Notes under the pieces: generated by a model
The model's input: only the letters and a program-made list of their open reading frames with translations
What the model was told of the DNA's origin: nothing
Database searches by the model: none
Position numbers and translations under genes: made by a program
In this document: piece after piece, positions 10,727 to 23,133 of the stretch
Numbering within the stretch: position 1 is the first letter of the stretch
Layout: each line of letters opens with the position of its first letter
From: Gentiana macrophylla
Taxonomy: Eukaryota; Streptophyta; Magnoliopsida; Gentianales; Gentianaceae
Assembly (NCBI GenBank): GCA_026214975.1
Contig: CM047807.1
Location: forward strand, 63,963,824-64,027,823
DNA: 64,000 bases
Reading direction: 5' to 3'

Positions 10727-13524
10727 AGGAAATTCTGAATATCCTAATGAAACTACATAATTTTCAAAATAACGAGGGGGAGCTGGAAATGTGACAACCG
10801 ACCTCACGGCCTCTACTATTGACACAAGTACATGAGAGAATGGTGACGCCTCGTTCAGCTTTGATTTCAGGCCCCTAAGGATGGCCTTCACCGCTATCAA
10901 AATTCAAGGCTTGGTTTCCGAAAGGATAGGATTTTGAGTACTCGTCGGGTCACTGACCTACCCTACGACGGCATACTCGGGGCGTACTTAAAAATCTGAA
11001 ACAGTAGGTCACACTCCCAAGGATATTTTTGGAAATATCTTGGCTGGAAAAGAAAGGTAATCAACAAATAAATGGAGATGTTTGATTCTCAATGGTTTAA
11101 TTGTTGACAGCGATTGTCTCAATTTGATCGTCACCTCTTTGACCTACCATACAGAGGCACTGAGGTGTGAGATTAAATCCATGGAATGGTAGGATAAACT
11201 GCATGCATGACATCACGTTTATAATTCCTAAAATCATTATTTGTAGTTGTGTATTTGATTCATATTTCTGTCATAATTTATTTTTACAACTACATATCAT
11301 CTCAAGTTAACTAAACTGCTAAACACGATAAAATTGACTGATGATGACTTCGTAAAAGTGCAAAAATAACAATAACGTTGAACTCAATAATCGAGAATGC
11401 AAATTCATTTTTCAGAAGAGGATATTCTTCTTGAGCCTATAAACATAAGTAACATTGATAAGTATGTCACTGCTGTCACTCGTGTTGAACGAGAGACAAA
11501 TTAAAATTATTCAAGATGACGAATATGATTTGGCGTCAGTCTCACTAGACATCCCAGAGTTCACGAGTAGTCTCTACTCAAATGAACTTCTAGTTCACGG
11601 CCATTTCCTTTAAAGAAAGCCAAGAATGGGAAAGCGAATGTCTACAAGTGTAAGTCATCTAAACTAAATAAATTAAAGGCTAAACCGAAATACTAATAAA
11701 AGAAAGTAAAGGATAATGAAAGTAATTTCGGATCACTAACCTATGAATCCTTAGAGACTTTATTAACCGAGTAATTTGACTCTGAAGCTGAAGTTCTTTT
11801 GTAAAAACAAGGTAGCTGGGCATTCATGATGAAGAGTAGAAAACGGGCAGTTATTTCGGCTAAGATAGTAGGAGTGATATAAGGAAACAAATTTTGGATT
11901 TTAATCCTTGAATATCGCAAAAAATTAATTTCTGTTTTTCGGATCCGTAGGATCGAATGGATTCAATTTCAAATCGATAATATAGTTGCCTCAAAGCAAG
12001 TGAATATGTCATTTGTATACGATTCTGAGACTCGGACTATTGTCTAATAAAGTCATAACCACTATGTTATGCTGAAAAGGTATATGTAACACATCATAAA
12101 CTATTAAGACAAATGGTTTCCACATTTAGATAAACTATACTTCAGCATCTGTTCATTACTGCACATATCCTAAAGATAAGATCTTAAGATCGGCTAAGGG
12201 TGATTCTTATCTCGTAGTCTACGAACACCATCTCAAAGGAAAAATGTCTAAGTCGCCTTTCAATGAGGAAAGGGTAATAGAGCTAAAGAAGAATCATAGC
12301 TTGTTAATATTGACCTTCAGGGTCTTAAGAAGATACGAGCTAGTGGGAGCATTTGAGTAGTGGACATTTTGTCTGATAGCTGCTCGAAACACAGATTAGT
12401 TTATCTGAATAACTGGAGGAATCTCTGATATTACCAGAGAAACGAGTATTCCATGCTCAGATATAGGCTATGGCATGGTTTTGAAACTGATGCTTGGCCT
12501 ACCTCCAAGTGAAATGATTTAAAGGATTAAACCATGTATTGTCTTGAATAGTTATTGATATTCTATACTACCCTGCTAAACTCAATTAAGATAATAGTTG
12601 AAAAACAACGGTTTACATTATTATGTAATACCGAGAAGTCTACATAGAAGATGCTTATGAATTTGTGGATAAAGAGTGAAGTACATTTACTCCACTTCTG
12701 CAAATAGAGGCATTTAGCATTAGTGCTTCAAGGTAGGACTAGATATTTTGCATACACGTTTAGATGGTGACTGTTCGTGAAATATCTTAATGCAATGAGT
12801 GAAGGTTGGTTATAAGATTCTTAAGATCGGATAGTGACGGTTACACTGTTACATCCTTTCTAACAGAATGTTTAAATAACAACCTTAAACATTGAAGTAA
12901 TGTTACTCAAGGAGTTACTATCTAATTTAATCAGACAACATCCATCATTGGTTGTTGGGGGTTATGCTGATAAATACTACTACACTAGATCAGAATATCG
13001 ATCCACCCATATGCAGTGGGAGTATGGTTTAACCATTGATTCACTGTGATTATGTAGAGTTTACAGTCTGCTGGGGTGATTGATAACCTATAGTGTTCTG
13101 GAAGGGCTGTATAGGATTTTGATAAAAGGAGTTGGTTTAAAGCCATAAACATGTAAATGGAGTTTTGGTACTCCATGTCTGTTCACACTCTTGTAGAACC
13201 ACCTGAGTAACTCAGGCCTAGTGGGAGAAATTGGATCTAGGTGTAAAGAGTCAGATGAATGAGAAAGTTTAACTTTCAAGGCAAGGCCAAGTGGTCTAGG
13301 AGTAATTCCCTAAGATTTAGATAGTTTAATAGGGGTGATGCCCTGAAACTTTCTCACCCCTCATCCTTGCTTCACTCCATGGAAAGCGGAAAGATTACCA
13401 GGGGTGATGCCCTGAAACTTTCTTGCCGTACATTGGAGCTTGAATACATTCAGAACAAAATGGTTTTTAGCTCAAAGCCAATGGCAGATTGACTGCCTAT
13501 GCTTACATCCATAGGTGGATTAAA

Positions 13525-13529
13525 GCAAA
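13525..13529 (+). repeat. Target-site copy, left of Athila-like element
   Basis: gcaaa here and acaaa at 28959-28963 flank the element. Four of five bases match, which fits a 5-bp duplication with one later change. Confidence 0.6.
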
Positions 13530-14980
13530 TGATGACGATTAAAATAGTGTATCATACAACATCAACATTCTATCCATTATGAGCCAAAAATAGTTGTTTC
13601 GACCTATAAATATGAACCATTTGAGTTGAATAGCATATGTCAGGTTCGTGAGTCAAGAAATCTACACTTAGCGTTTATCTTCCTTGTTTTGATATTATTT
13701 CGTGCATTATTTGATGATTTTCCGGATACGAAATATTGGGCTGAGTAACATGGACGAATCTGGAGTGGGCTGAACGAATGGAATGGGCCTAGGGTACTCC
13801 CGAACATTCCAAGTTAAGTCGGCTGAAGAAAAAGGACGAAAATACGCTCGGTAACCTGGGAGGCGGTGCCGACTTACCGAGAGTCCAGATCCTTCTGAAA
13901 CACATTTTCTTCGACCAGAGGTAGAACTAGTTGTTTCTAAGTCGGTTTAGATAGCTATAAATAAGAGGCTTCACCTCCGAACACATGTGTACAATTTTCA
14001 AGACAAATATTATGCAATAAAAGTCATTGTTCTTTCTTTTATTTTTTTATGAGTTCTGGTCGGAGAGACGACGGAGTCGCCGCCTAAGGAGAGATCCGAG
14101 GGAGATCTACGCTCATCTTCGAGGGTACTATTTTATGTCATTTCCAAGATGTAGATCTATCGTTGTTCTATTCGACTAGTATGTTTTAATTGCTTATTTA
14201 GTTTAATTATGTAGTAGTTAGTTTATTTTAGCCCATGTGTTGTAGATCTGATTCGTTGGTGAAAAAATCATGAAATAGCGATTGCGTTCTTTAGATCGGT
14301 GACGGTCTATATCACTAGATCTGAATACCTAGTAAATTACTAATTCATGATAATCGGTGCCAGCTACATTGTTCGTTAGATTTAATTTACATGTTTTAAG
14401 CCTGATCAACTATTTAAATGTCATCGTAAACTAGCATAAAATACATATAGTGAAGTGCTATGTTTGGACATTATCTAGAATGGACCCTAGGAACATGCTG
14501 ATCTATGTTGACAGCTGTCTAGGCGGGTTTACGGTTTGAGTTACCGCTAAATATCGACAGCTCTAGTTCTGTATGCGTATGGGCTATTATGGACAAATAA
14601 TGGAGGGTAGCTTGCGTATAGATTTTCTACTACCATTGTCGGAGTAGATAGGGTTATGAGTTGTACCCGTAGCTGAACAATGAATAAATTCACCAATGGG
14701 GAGGACTGTTGCATGTGTGAGGGGAATAACTAATTACTCATAATTGAACTAATACATCAGAAACTCTAGTTTGCTACTTTGAACTTGCATAATCTTGCTA
14801 GTTGATTGTTACCAATTTCACTATTGTCTATGTTATAGTTTTTCGTAGACCATTATTGCGACAAGATCAATCTTGATAATTAGACGTTCTTACGAGTCTC
14901 TGTGGGATCGACCTTGACTCACCAGTACTCTACTACGATAGACCTAGTCCTATTCCTAGTAAGTGCTTTGAAAGCGATCA
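13530..14980 (+). repeat. Athila-like 5' LTR
   Basis: The LTR starts TGATGACG, ends GCGATCA, and is 1451 bp long. The TATA box TATAAATA is at 13956-13963. It is a near match to 27515-28958 with scattered substitutions and small indels. Confidence 0.92.
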
Positions 14981-14988
14981 AGATTTTC

Positions 14989-15006
14989 TGGCGCCGTTGC
15001 CAGGGA
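14989..15006 (+). other. Primer binding site, tRNA-Asp type
   Basis: TGGCGCCGTTGCCAGGGA matches the complement of the tRNA-Asp 3' end typical of Athila/Tat elements, with one change. It lies eight bases after the 5' LTR. Confidence 0.88.
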
Positions 15007-15309
15007 CTCGTGTCAAGAATACTTTTTATTTAAGATTGAGTTTTCTGTATATATTTGAGTCTGCTTAATCGAGTCTATTTTATAGTCTGTTTATACTAGA
15101 GTCATACAGTATCGATTTTGTTAAAAATCTTGAAAAATCGCTTCCGGTTTACCGAGTGTCCACCCCGATAAACCGTGGGTCTAAATTTTGATAGAATCAT
15201 TTCTGTTAGTTCAGATTAAAGTCAGTAGTCAGAGTGTGTATTTTTGAGTCTGCCAGGCGTGTGTAACAGCTGGCGAGGCAAGTCACTGACCTTTTTACTT
15301 TCTTTTTGT
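15007..15309 (+). other. Athila-like leader
   Basis: This is noncoding leader between the primer site and gag. I see no ORF and no repeat of note. Confidence 0.6.
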
Positions 15310-17148
15310 GTCTTCTAGTACGCTACACGAAGTTCAGCAGCCAAATTCAAGAGATTCATACCTGAGATTGAAAAGTTTGCTAGAGAAAGGAGAAAGGAAA
15401 CTTGAGAGAGACCTGTTAGGCTGGCGGATGACGTGGTTTTGAATGTAGGAGATCACAACGAGAGGGAAGAAGAGATTCCTCCTTTGGAAGATACAGAAAT
15501 CAACATGGCACAGAACGGACAGAATGAATAGAATGGAGCAGGAGTTTTGGTACAAGCAGATAGAAGAACTCTACAGAGTTATGCAATGCCAACGATTGAG
15601 CAATTCGTGCCAATGATTGTTCAGTCTGAGGATGCAACTAAGGTATTTCACCTGAAACCAAATGTGATTCAGATGGTGACTAATTACACTACCTTTCATG
15701 GAGTAATGAACGAAGATCCTAGTGTACACGTCACCAACTTTATAGAAATAGTTAGCACGGTCAAGCTAGCAGGAGTACCGGGAGACAACATCAAGTTGAA
15801 ATTGTTTCCATTCACTCTGAAGGACAAAGCGAAGATATGGTTATTGTCTCTAACACCAGGATCGATCCAAACATGGACCGATCTGTTGCAGATGTTTATG
15901 AATAAGTACTGCCCACCTGGGAAGTCACTACAAATGAGACAATACATTATGAACTTCAAGAAAAGACCCAATGAAACCTTTGAAGAAGCATGTGAAATAT
16001 TTAAGGAAGCATAGAGGAGATGCCCAATCCATGATATCACTTTGCCCATATGAATGCATAGTTTCTATCATGGATTACGACCAAGTGAACAAATTAGAGT
16101 AGATGCATCGAGCAACGGGTGTTTTGCGTTGCTATCACCTGAAGAAGCCGAAGAGAAGTTGGAGTCAATCACACTGACAAGTCAATGCCAAATTGAAACG
16201 GCCAAAGTAGCTGAAGGCGTACTTGGAGAAGATACTTCTCAACAGATCTTATTCCAACTAATGGCAATGAATGAGAAGATAGATGGCATGCAAGATCGCA
16301 TAGCCAAGGTTGAAAAAGTTCAAGAAATTGAAGCAACCAACATTGAGGACGTGAACTATATAGGGAGGTAAGGAAATCCTTATGGGGGTAGATATCGCCC
16401 AGGTTCTCATGACCACCCTAGAGGATTCATGCCTCAATTCAACAAGTCCGATGGTTGGGAAGCAGCCATGGATAAAATGAGCTCAACTGTGACCGAATCG
16501 GTAAATCAACTTACGAAATCCATGACGGAGCTGAACACAAAATTTACCACATATTTTTAGAAGAAGGATACAAGACTGACCAATCAAGAAGCATTGGTGC
16601 AGAATCTGTCGCACCAAGTGGGGCAGATAGCAGAACAAGTGTCAGCCCGTCCTCCGGGAGGATTGCCAAGTAATACTGAGAAAAATCTGAAGAATGTGAA
16701 TGCAATCATGACTAGAAGTGGAAAGGAATTTCCTAGGTACCAACCTGTCCAAGAAGAATCGAGAAGCGATCACCGCAGAACGCAGCGTGAATCTGGAGAA
16801 AAAGAGGGGCCGTAAATCGACACTACTCGTAAACCGAGTCTAAAAATTCACCGACAAGCAGCAGAGCAAAGCAGTGAGTCGGTGAGGTAAGTATTCACGA
16901 ATCAGAACTATTAATCCCGCTACTTTACCCTATCCTCTAGGAAATATAAGCCGATTAATGATGATGCGCATTATAAAAAGTTTATAGAAATGTTTAAAAA
17001 TTTGCAATTGAATATATCTTTGGTAGAAGCTCTGGCCGGAATGCCAGAGTAAGAAAAATTCTTGAAAGAAGCAATCTCTACCAAAAGGAAGTTATTAGAC
17101 CTTGAGACTATATGCCTTAACGAGGAATGCTCGATAGTTTTGCAATAC
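15310..17148 (+). pseudogene. gag: Athila-like gag (broken, continues as protease after nested insertion)
   Basis: The reading runs from about 15310 through the gag core: TTFHGVMNEDPSVHVTNF, LKLFPFTLKDKAKIWL, a Trp/Leu-rich capsid stretch, and RPNETFEEACEIFK near 15970-16005. It then reaches a C-terminal half with the conserved NAIMTRSGKEF at about 16700 and KFLKEAISTKRK near 17060. Gag forms the particle shell around the RNA. Stops occur in the leader part (about 15399, 15528) and at about 16012, 16049, 16369, 16558, 16813 and 17050. Most are TAG or TAA where CAG, CAA or TGG is expected. The frame is cut at 17148 by the nested element and resumes at 23134 just before protease. Confidence 0.85.
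17144..17148 (+). repeat. Target-site duplication, left (aatac)
   Basis: aatac at 17144-17148 is repeated exactly at 23129-23133. This proves that the chromovirus-like element transposed into the Athila-like gag-pro region. Confidence 0.93.
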
Positions 17149-17869
17149 TGTAATATTCCGATTTTCGAGAAAGGGCAGACGTTTCATTTTGCGAAAACGA
17201 AATATTATTATTCTGACTTCTTTTATTGGAGTTAAATTTTATAAGATAAATATATATATATTTTCGGAATTTATATATATATATTTTAAGGAAATCTGAT
17301 TTTTAGGAAAAAGGGTTATTAAGGAAAATAAGGGATTAGGTTAATTATTGGGATTTTCCTATTTAAGGAAAATAGACCCCAAACAGTTTTCCCTAATTAT
17401 TAATATCAGATTTTCCACCTCCTAATCCCTTCTACCAGCGTGTGAGAGCTTGAGAGAAAGGCTAAGAGTTTCTTCCGTTTTCTAAGTCGGATCATAACGG
17501 TTTTCAGATCAGAATAGGGCATCGGAATCGTCGTAAAGAGAGCGTCGATTCAATATCAGAAAGTTGGAGCTTTTCCCAAGGTTTCTCTACAAAAGGTGTT
17601 CGTTTGCTGTAGTCTTTCTGGGTTTTGGCTTGGATTAGCTTGATTATAAGGTAAGAAGCTCTTCCTACAATTTCAATTATCGTTATTGATGTTTAGATCA
17701 CGTTTTATGTTGCGTAGATGTAAGAAAATTGTGCTTTTTCGTTGATCAAAGGATCATAGACGTTTAGATATGTTTTCTACGTTTTTCTGAGATGAAATCG
17801 ATGTCAATTAGGTTAGAAACAGATCAGAAATCGCGTTTTTAAGATTTAGAGTTTTGGGGAAAACCTAGG

Positions 17870-18087
17870 CGGACGGGCGTTTGCATTAGGCAAACGGGCG
17901 TTCGGGACCCTAGTAGCTCAGACGGGCGTCTGCACAAGGCAGACGGGCATTTGCACAAGGCAGACGGGCGTTTGAGGTCAGAATGTTGATTCAGGATGTA
18001 GCTGTTCTTGACGGACGGGCGTTTGGGGTTTAGTGGACGGGTGTTCAAGGCCAAACGGGCGTCCATAGGATGTCAAACGGGCGTTTG
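17870..18087 (+). repeat. Nine dispersed acgggcgt motifs in LTR
   Basis: Nine near-copies of RACGGGCGTYY occur at irregular spacing of roughly 15-55 bp. All nine positions recur in the other LTR (21573-21789), with different point changes in individual motifs (for example caaatgggcg and cagacgggag). The string is GC-rich in an AT-rich LTR. Confidence 0.85.
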
Positions 18088-18546
18088 ACCTGTTTTGCCT
18101 AGTTTTTACTATTTTATCTTTTCAGCTTGGTTTTGGCTTCATAATCGTGTTTTCACTGTTTTAAACCCTTAGTCATGATATGTTCACATCAACTAAAGAA
18201 GAACAAACTTCGATTGAACTTCTGATTCGTTCAGTTAAAACACCGAATGTACTCTCAAAGGGAGTTGAAGTTCGGATCCGTCGGAAGGGCATGAAAGGGC
18301 TTGTGCATTGATGAACTAGAGTTCATCAATGTCTGTGTAATTGCTAGGCCTTGTCCGTGTCTAGTGGTCTAAGAAAGAGAGTTGAGTTTGAGAGGGAGCT
18401 TACTTGAAAACACTTATGTGGCAAGTTAATAACCATTAATAATTACATACTTGCATAGTAATAAGATTAAACATCATGTCATCCTTGGTAAGGTACAAGA
18501 CTATATCGCAATGTGTAGGCATTCGGATAGGGCGAGTAAACTTGCT

Positions 18547-18702
18547 GGCCTTTCTAGAGGCACCAGGAGTAGAGGGTACTCGTTGTGGATAACTCTGATG
18601 GCCCAAGGGCACTAGGATTAGAGGGTATTCACAGGTGAATAACTTTACTGGCCATTAGAGGGCACCAGGAACAGTGGGACTTTACAATTGAATAACTCCG
18701 TA
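18547..18702 (+). repeat. Three ~52-bp repeats in LTR
   Basis: Units 18547-18599, 18600-18649 and 18650-18702 share the pattern ggcc...aggcaccaggagtagaggg...gaataact. They recur at about 22223-22378 in the second LTR. Confidence 0.8.
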
Positions 18703-19455
18703 GGTTCATTAGAACCCAAGTACGGAGGGACTTCGCCGAACACGTATACTATCGGGACTAGCCCGTGGCTATTGGTGAGTTCCACCAATAGGTTGCACCC
18801 AGATGACTCGTGGTGGGCAGCACCATGCGTAGTGCCCTTGAATGCGGATGTAACAAAGATAATCTAAGTTAGAAACAGTTAGTCATGACATGTTGATGGA
18901 CATGAAGTGAACCCTAGATTGAGTCGGTCTCATAAAGATAAATAAAATAATAAACTTGTTAAAGAGCCTTAATTAAATTGTATCTTCTACTTCTTACTAT
19001 GTACAATATACTTACCTCAAATGCATGTTTATTTATGTGTTTGCGGGAGAGAAGACGAACAGGTAATCCCGCAGTTCGAGGAGGACTTTCATGACGACGT
19101 TTAGGGATGCCGAAGTTGAAGGCTTTATTTATTTATATTTATATTCACTAGACTTGTTGTCGTTGGGGAATTTCTTGTAATTTTCTTTAGTACTTGCTTT
19201 CAAAGGATTTCGTAGGTTGTTACGTTTCGTTTGGTTTTCCAATGTAATAAATGTTACATTTCTATCTTTAGTATGTCGATTTCTATTCTTAGTAGCATTT
19301 ATGATGTTTTGCCGAGTCTTTTGAGCTTCTGTTTTGTTGAACTCGATACGACGTAGTAGAGGCTTACGTGTAATATTAGATTTATTTAATGTTATACGTG
19401 CCGAGCGTTTTGTTTCCGGATAAGGACTCGGTATCCGGGAGCGGGGCGTTACAGT

Positions 19456-19466
19456 TGGTATCAGAG
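19456..19466 (+). other. Primer binding site, Met-type
   Basis: TGGTATCAGAG lies two bases after the LTR end and matches the complement of the initiator-Met tRNA 3' end. Confidence 0.88.
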
Positions 19467-19550
19467 AGAAGCGTCCTTTAGGCATCCTTTCTTCTAAGAT
19501 AAGTTTCTCTAGTTCTCTTAGTAACATTCTGGTTTTCCTTGATCATCAGG

Positions 19551-20270
19551 ATGGTGTTCACGAGAACTGGAGCAGGTGCAGAGTCTTCCAGAGTTCGACG
19601 GGAAAGTCCAACACCGGTCGTAGGAGGCGGTGTTGTGATGCAGATTCCTCCACCTCATCGGAGTTTGTCACCACCACCTCATACTGCGACACCTACACCA
19701 AGATCTCAATAGAGTTTGTCACCACGACCTCATCAGAGGCAACCTCCACGATGGCATGTGGGGAGTTCGGTTGATTTCTCTTTGGTAAGCGATGTTCCAG
19801 CTGGTTTTGTACCTCTGCCAGTAAGCTACCCTCTACACCAACAAGTTTAAAGAGTTGGGAAGGTTTTACCCTGAGCATATGAAGGTTGAAGAGAGGAAGA
19901 TGGCACTCTACAAGGAAGGTTTGGCATATGAAATACAATCCGGTATGTTGGGTTTCAAGGCAAGGAACATGGCTGAATTGTTGAATAAGGCTTTGGAAGT
20001 TGAGAACTTAAGGAAGAAGGCCACTGTTGTAATTGGAGTAAAAAGACCTTTGGAGAGTAGCCAAGTAGAAGATCAAGAAGCACCTAAGCCGCAAGATGAG
20101 AAAAGGATTACGGCACCTCAAGCCGCTAGGTCATCCGGCAGCACATCGGGTTGCCCAAAGTGTAAAAGGAATCACTCCGGAGAATGTCGGGCAGATACAA
20201 ATGGTTGTTATCATTGTGGAGACCCCGGACATTAAGCAAGGCGATGTCTATCACGCAACACAAAGGAAAG
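19551..20270 (+). pseudogene. gag: Chromovirus-like gag remnant with zinc knuckle
   Basis: Translation from ATG 19551 gives a Pro/Arg-rich start (MVFTRTGAG, then PPPHRSLSPPP). At about 19840 the sequence passes directly to the gag centre, ELGRFYPEHMKVEERKMALY (about 19854 onward), so most of the capsid region is missing. A linker leads to a CCHC knuckle, CYHCGDPGH then RRC near 20205-20250, interrupted by a TAA right after the His. A second cysteine-rich stretch, GCPKCKRNHSGEC, precedes it. The family protein packages element RNA. There are stops at 19710, about 19849 and 20233, so no full product is possible. Confidence 0.8.
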
Positions 20271-20854
20271 TCAATGAAATGGAAATGGAGGTGCAACTCG
20301 ACCAACGAGGGTGTTTGCTATGGATGCAGTCATACCAGGTACCTTTCAGTTCGTTTGTTTTATCAAGATATTCTTATGACATGAATTAAGTTCACGTTGT
20401 AATTATGGTTAAATAAATGAACTAAATTTTAGGCACGTTAATAACGGGTAACATAGCTATATCAACATTAATTAATATGAGAGTGTCAAAACTTTTGGTG
20501 TTAAGTAAGGCAGCAAGCAAGTTAAGCCTACCCTCAATGTTTAAGAAACCTTTATGGATCATCTGGGTACAGTGAATTAGATAAGGCTCGAGAGTTTGGT
20601 AGAAGAGTGATTAAGTGCGGTACAATGGTTTAAGAGTGTTTGGTCAGTCGAATTCATGAACAAGGGTTTGGGACGATCTGGGAATCAGTAGTGTTTGATT
20701 ACGAGGTTAACAAGGGCAGTTTCGTTAGAGGTTATCCGTGGGAAAGCAAGCGGAGTTCAGATTTGGTTTGGGCTGAAGAAGAAGGTTCTAAGGGAGGTCA
20801 ATGGATTGGGTACGATCAAGTTTCGAGGACGAAACTCCTGTAAGGGGGAAGGAA
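20271..20854 (+). other. Chromovirus-like 3' internal tail and polypurine tract
   Basis: This holds no intact ORF. The last bases before the tract translate to a typical gypsy 3' end (FRGRNSCKG). The polypurine tract taagggggaagga is at 20841-20853. All pol domains are missing between 20270 and about 20640. Confidence 0.75.
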
Positions 20855-23128
20855 TGTAATATTCCGATTTTCGGGAAAGGGCAGACGTGTCATTTTGCGA
20901 AAACGAAATATTATTATTATGACTTCTTTTATTGTAGTTAAATTTTATAAGTTACATATATATATTTTTTCAGAATTTATATATATATATATTTTAAGGA
21001 AATCTGATTTTTAGGAAAAGGGTAATTAAGGAAAATAAGGGATTAGGTTAATTATTGGGATTTTTCTATTTAAGGAAAATAGACCCCAAACAGTTTTCCC
21101 TAATTATTATTATCAGATTTTCCACCTCCTAATCCCTTCTACCACGTGTGAGAGCTTGAGAGAGGGTGAGAGTTTCTTCCGCTTTCTAAGTCGGATCATA
21201 ACGGTTTTCGATCGTATCAGGGCATCGGAATCGTCGTAAAGAGAGCATCGATTCAATATCAGAAAGTTGGAGCTTTTCCCAAGGTTTCTCTGCAAAAGGT
21301 GTTCGTTTGCTATAGTCTTTCTGGGTTTTGGCTTGGATTAGCTTGCTTATAAGGTAAGAATCTCTGCCTACAATTTCAATTATCGTTATTGAAGTTTAGA
21401 TCGCGTTTTATGATGCGTAGATGTAAGAAAATTGTGCTTTTTCGTTGATCAAAGGATCATAGACGTTTAGATATGTTTTCTACGTATTTCTGAGTTGAAA
21501 TCGATGTGAATTAGATTAGAAACGGATCAGAAATCGCGTTTTTAAGATTTAGCGTTTTGGGGAAAACGTAGGCGGACGGGCGTTTGCATTAGGCAAATGG
21601 GCGTTCGTTACCCAAGTAGCTCAGACGGGCGTCAGGACAAGGCAGACGGGAGTTTGCACAAGTCAGACGGGCGTTTAAGGTCAGAATGTTGATTCAGGAT
21701 GTAGCTGTTTTTACGGACGGGCGTTTGGGGTTTAGTGGACGGGCGTTCAAGGCCAAACGGGCGTCCATAGGATGTCAAACGGGCGTTTGACCTGTTTTGC
21801 TTAGTTTTTACTGTTTTATCTTTTCAGCTTGGTTTTGGCTTCATAATCGTGTTTTCACTGTTTTAAACCCTTAGTCATGATATGTTAACATCAACTAAAC
21901 ATGAACAAACTTCGATTGAACTTATGATTCTTTCAGTTAAAACACCAAATGTACTCTTAAAGGGAGTTGAAGTTTGGATCCGTCGGAAGGGCATGAAAGG
22001 GCTTGTGCTTTGATGAACTAGAGTTCATCAATGTCTATGTAATTGCTAGGCCTTTTCCGTGTCTAATGGTCTAAGAAAGAGAGTTGAGTTTGTGAGGGAG
22101 CTTACTTGAAAACACATAGGTGGCTAGTTAATAACCATTAATAATTACATACTTGCATAGTAATAAGATTAAACATTATGTCATCATTGGTAAGGCCTTC
22201 GGATAGGGAAAGTAAACTCTTTGGCCTTTCTAGAGGTACCAGGAGTAGAGGGTACTCGTTGTGGATAACTCTGCTGGCCCAAGGGCACTAGGAGTAGAGG
22301 GACTTCACAGGTGAATAACTTTGCTGGCCATTATAGGGCACCAGGAGCAGAGGGACTTTACAATTGAATAACTCCGTAGGTTCATAAGACCCCAAGTACG
22401 GAGGGACTTCACCGAACGCGTATACTATCGGGACTAGCCCGTGGCTATTGGTGAGTTCCACCAATAGGTTGCACCCAGATGTCTCGTGGTGGGCAGCACC
22501 ATGCGTAGTGCCCTTGAATGTGGATGTAACAAAGATAAGCTAAGTTAGAAACAGTTAGTCATGACATGTTGATGGACATGAAGTGAACCCAAGATTGAGT
22601 CGGTCTCATAAAGATAATTATAATAATAAACTTGTCAAAGAGCCTTAATTAAATTGTAGCTTCTACTTCTTACTATGTACAATATACTTACCTCAAATGC
22701 ATGTTTATTTATGTGTTTGGGGGAGAGAAGATGAACAGGTAATCCCGCAGTTCGAGGAGGACTTTGATGACGATGTTTAGGGACGCCGAAGTTGAAGGCT
22801 TTATTTATTTCTCTTTATATTCACTAGACTTGTTGTCGTTGGGGAATTTCTTGTAATTTTCTTTAGTACTTGCTTTCATAGGATTTCATACGTTGTTACG
22901 TTTCGTTTGGTTTTCCAATGTAATAAATGTTACATTTCTATCTTTAGTATGTCGATTTCTATTCTTAGTAGCATTTATGATGTTTTGCCGAGTCTTTTGA
23001 GCTTTCGTTTTGCTGAACTCGATACGACGTAGTAGAGGCTTACCTGTAATATTAGATTTATTTAATGTTATACGTGCCGAGCGTTTCGTTTCTGGATAAG
23101 GACTCGGTATCCGGGAGCGGGCGTTAAA
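20855..23128 (+). repeat. Chromovirus-like 3' LTR
   Basis: This 2274-bp LTR is collinear with 17149-19453 and has scattered substitutions and small indels. The last bases read GCGTTAAA instead of GCGTTACA. It carries the same inverted repeat (22010-22031), the nine acgggcgt motifs (21573-21789) and the ~52-bp repeats. Confidence 0.92.
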
Positions 23129-23133
23129 AATAC
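23129..23133 (+). repeat. Target-site duplication, right (aatac)
   Basis: Exact copy of 17144-17148, immediately after the 3' LTR of the nested element. Confidence 0.93.

Larger units (their letters stand above)
9334..13529 (+). other. LARD1 internal region, left part; no recognisable gene
   Basis: These 4.2 kb are AT-rich with no convincing ORF. They contain a tRNA-arm-like string (about 9781-9850 on the minus strand), a threefold repeated unit (10261-10726) and a block near 10780-11060 that is highly similar to 40430-40690 of LARD2. The stretch is collinear with LARD2 up to the insertion at 13530. It probably derives from a copia gag-pol region now beyond recognition. Confidence 0.7.
17149..19453 (+). 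repeat. Chromovirus-like 5' LTR
   Basis: The LTR starts TGTAATATTCCG, ends GGGGCGTTACA, and is 2305 bp long. It includes nine acgggcgt-type motifs (17870-18087), a 22-bp inverted repeat with arms TTGATGAACT/AGTTCATCAA (18308-18329) and three ~52-bp repeats starting ggcc (18547-18702). Confidence 0.92.
17149..23128 (+). mobile_element. Chromovirus-like Ty3/gypsy deletion derivative
   Basis: Two long LTRs (17149-19453 and 20855-23128) flank only 1.4 kb of interior. The interior holds a Met-type primer site, a gag start fused to the gag centre and zinc knuckle, and a 3' tail with the polypurine tract taagggggaagga. Protease, RT, RNase H, integrase and any chromodomain are absent. The gag style and primer site suggest the Tekay/Del group. 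The element inserted with the LTR pair and the perfect aatac duplication intact, so it probably moved in this shortened form using proteins from a relative. A deletion after insertion cannot be ruled out. Confidence 0.87.

Noticed and set aside
12985..13279. Two overlapping minus-strand readings in LARD1
   Set aside because: The matching stretch in LARD2 (42740-43050) does not keep them open, and they have no motif.
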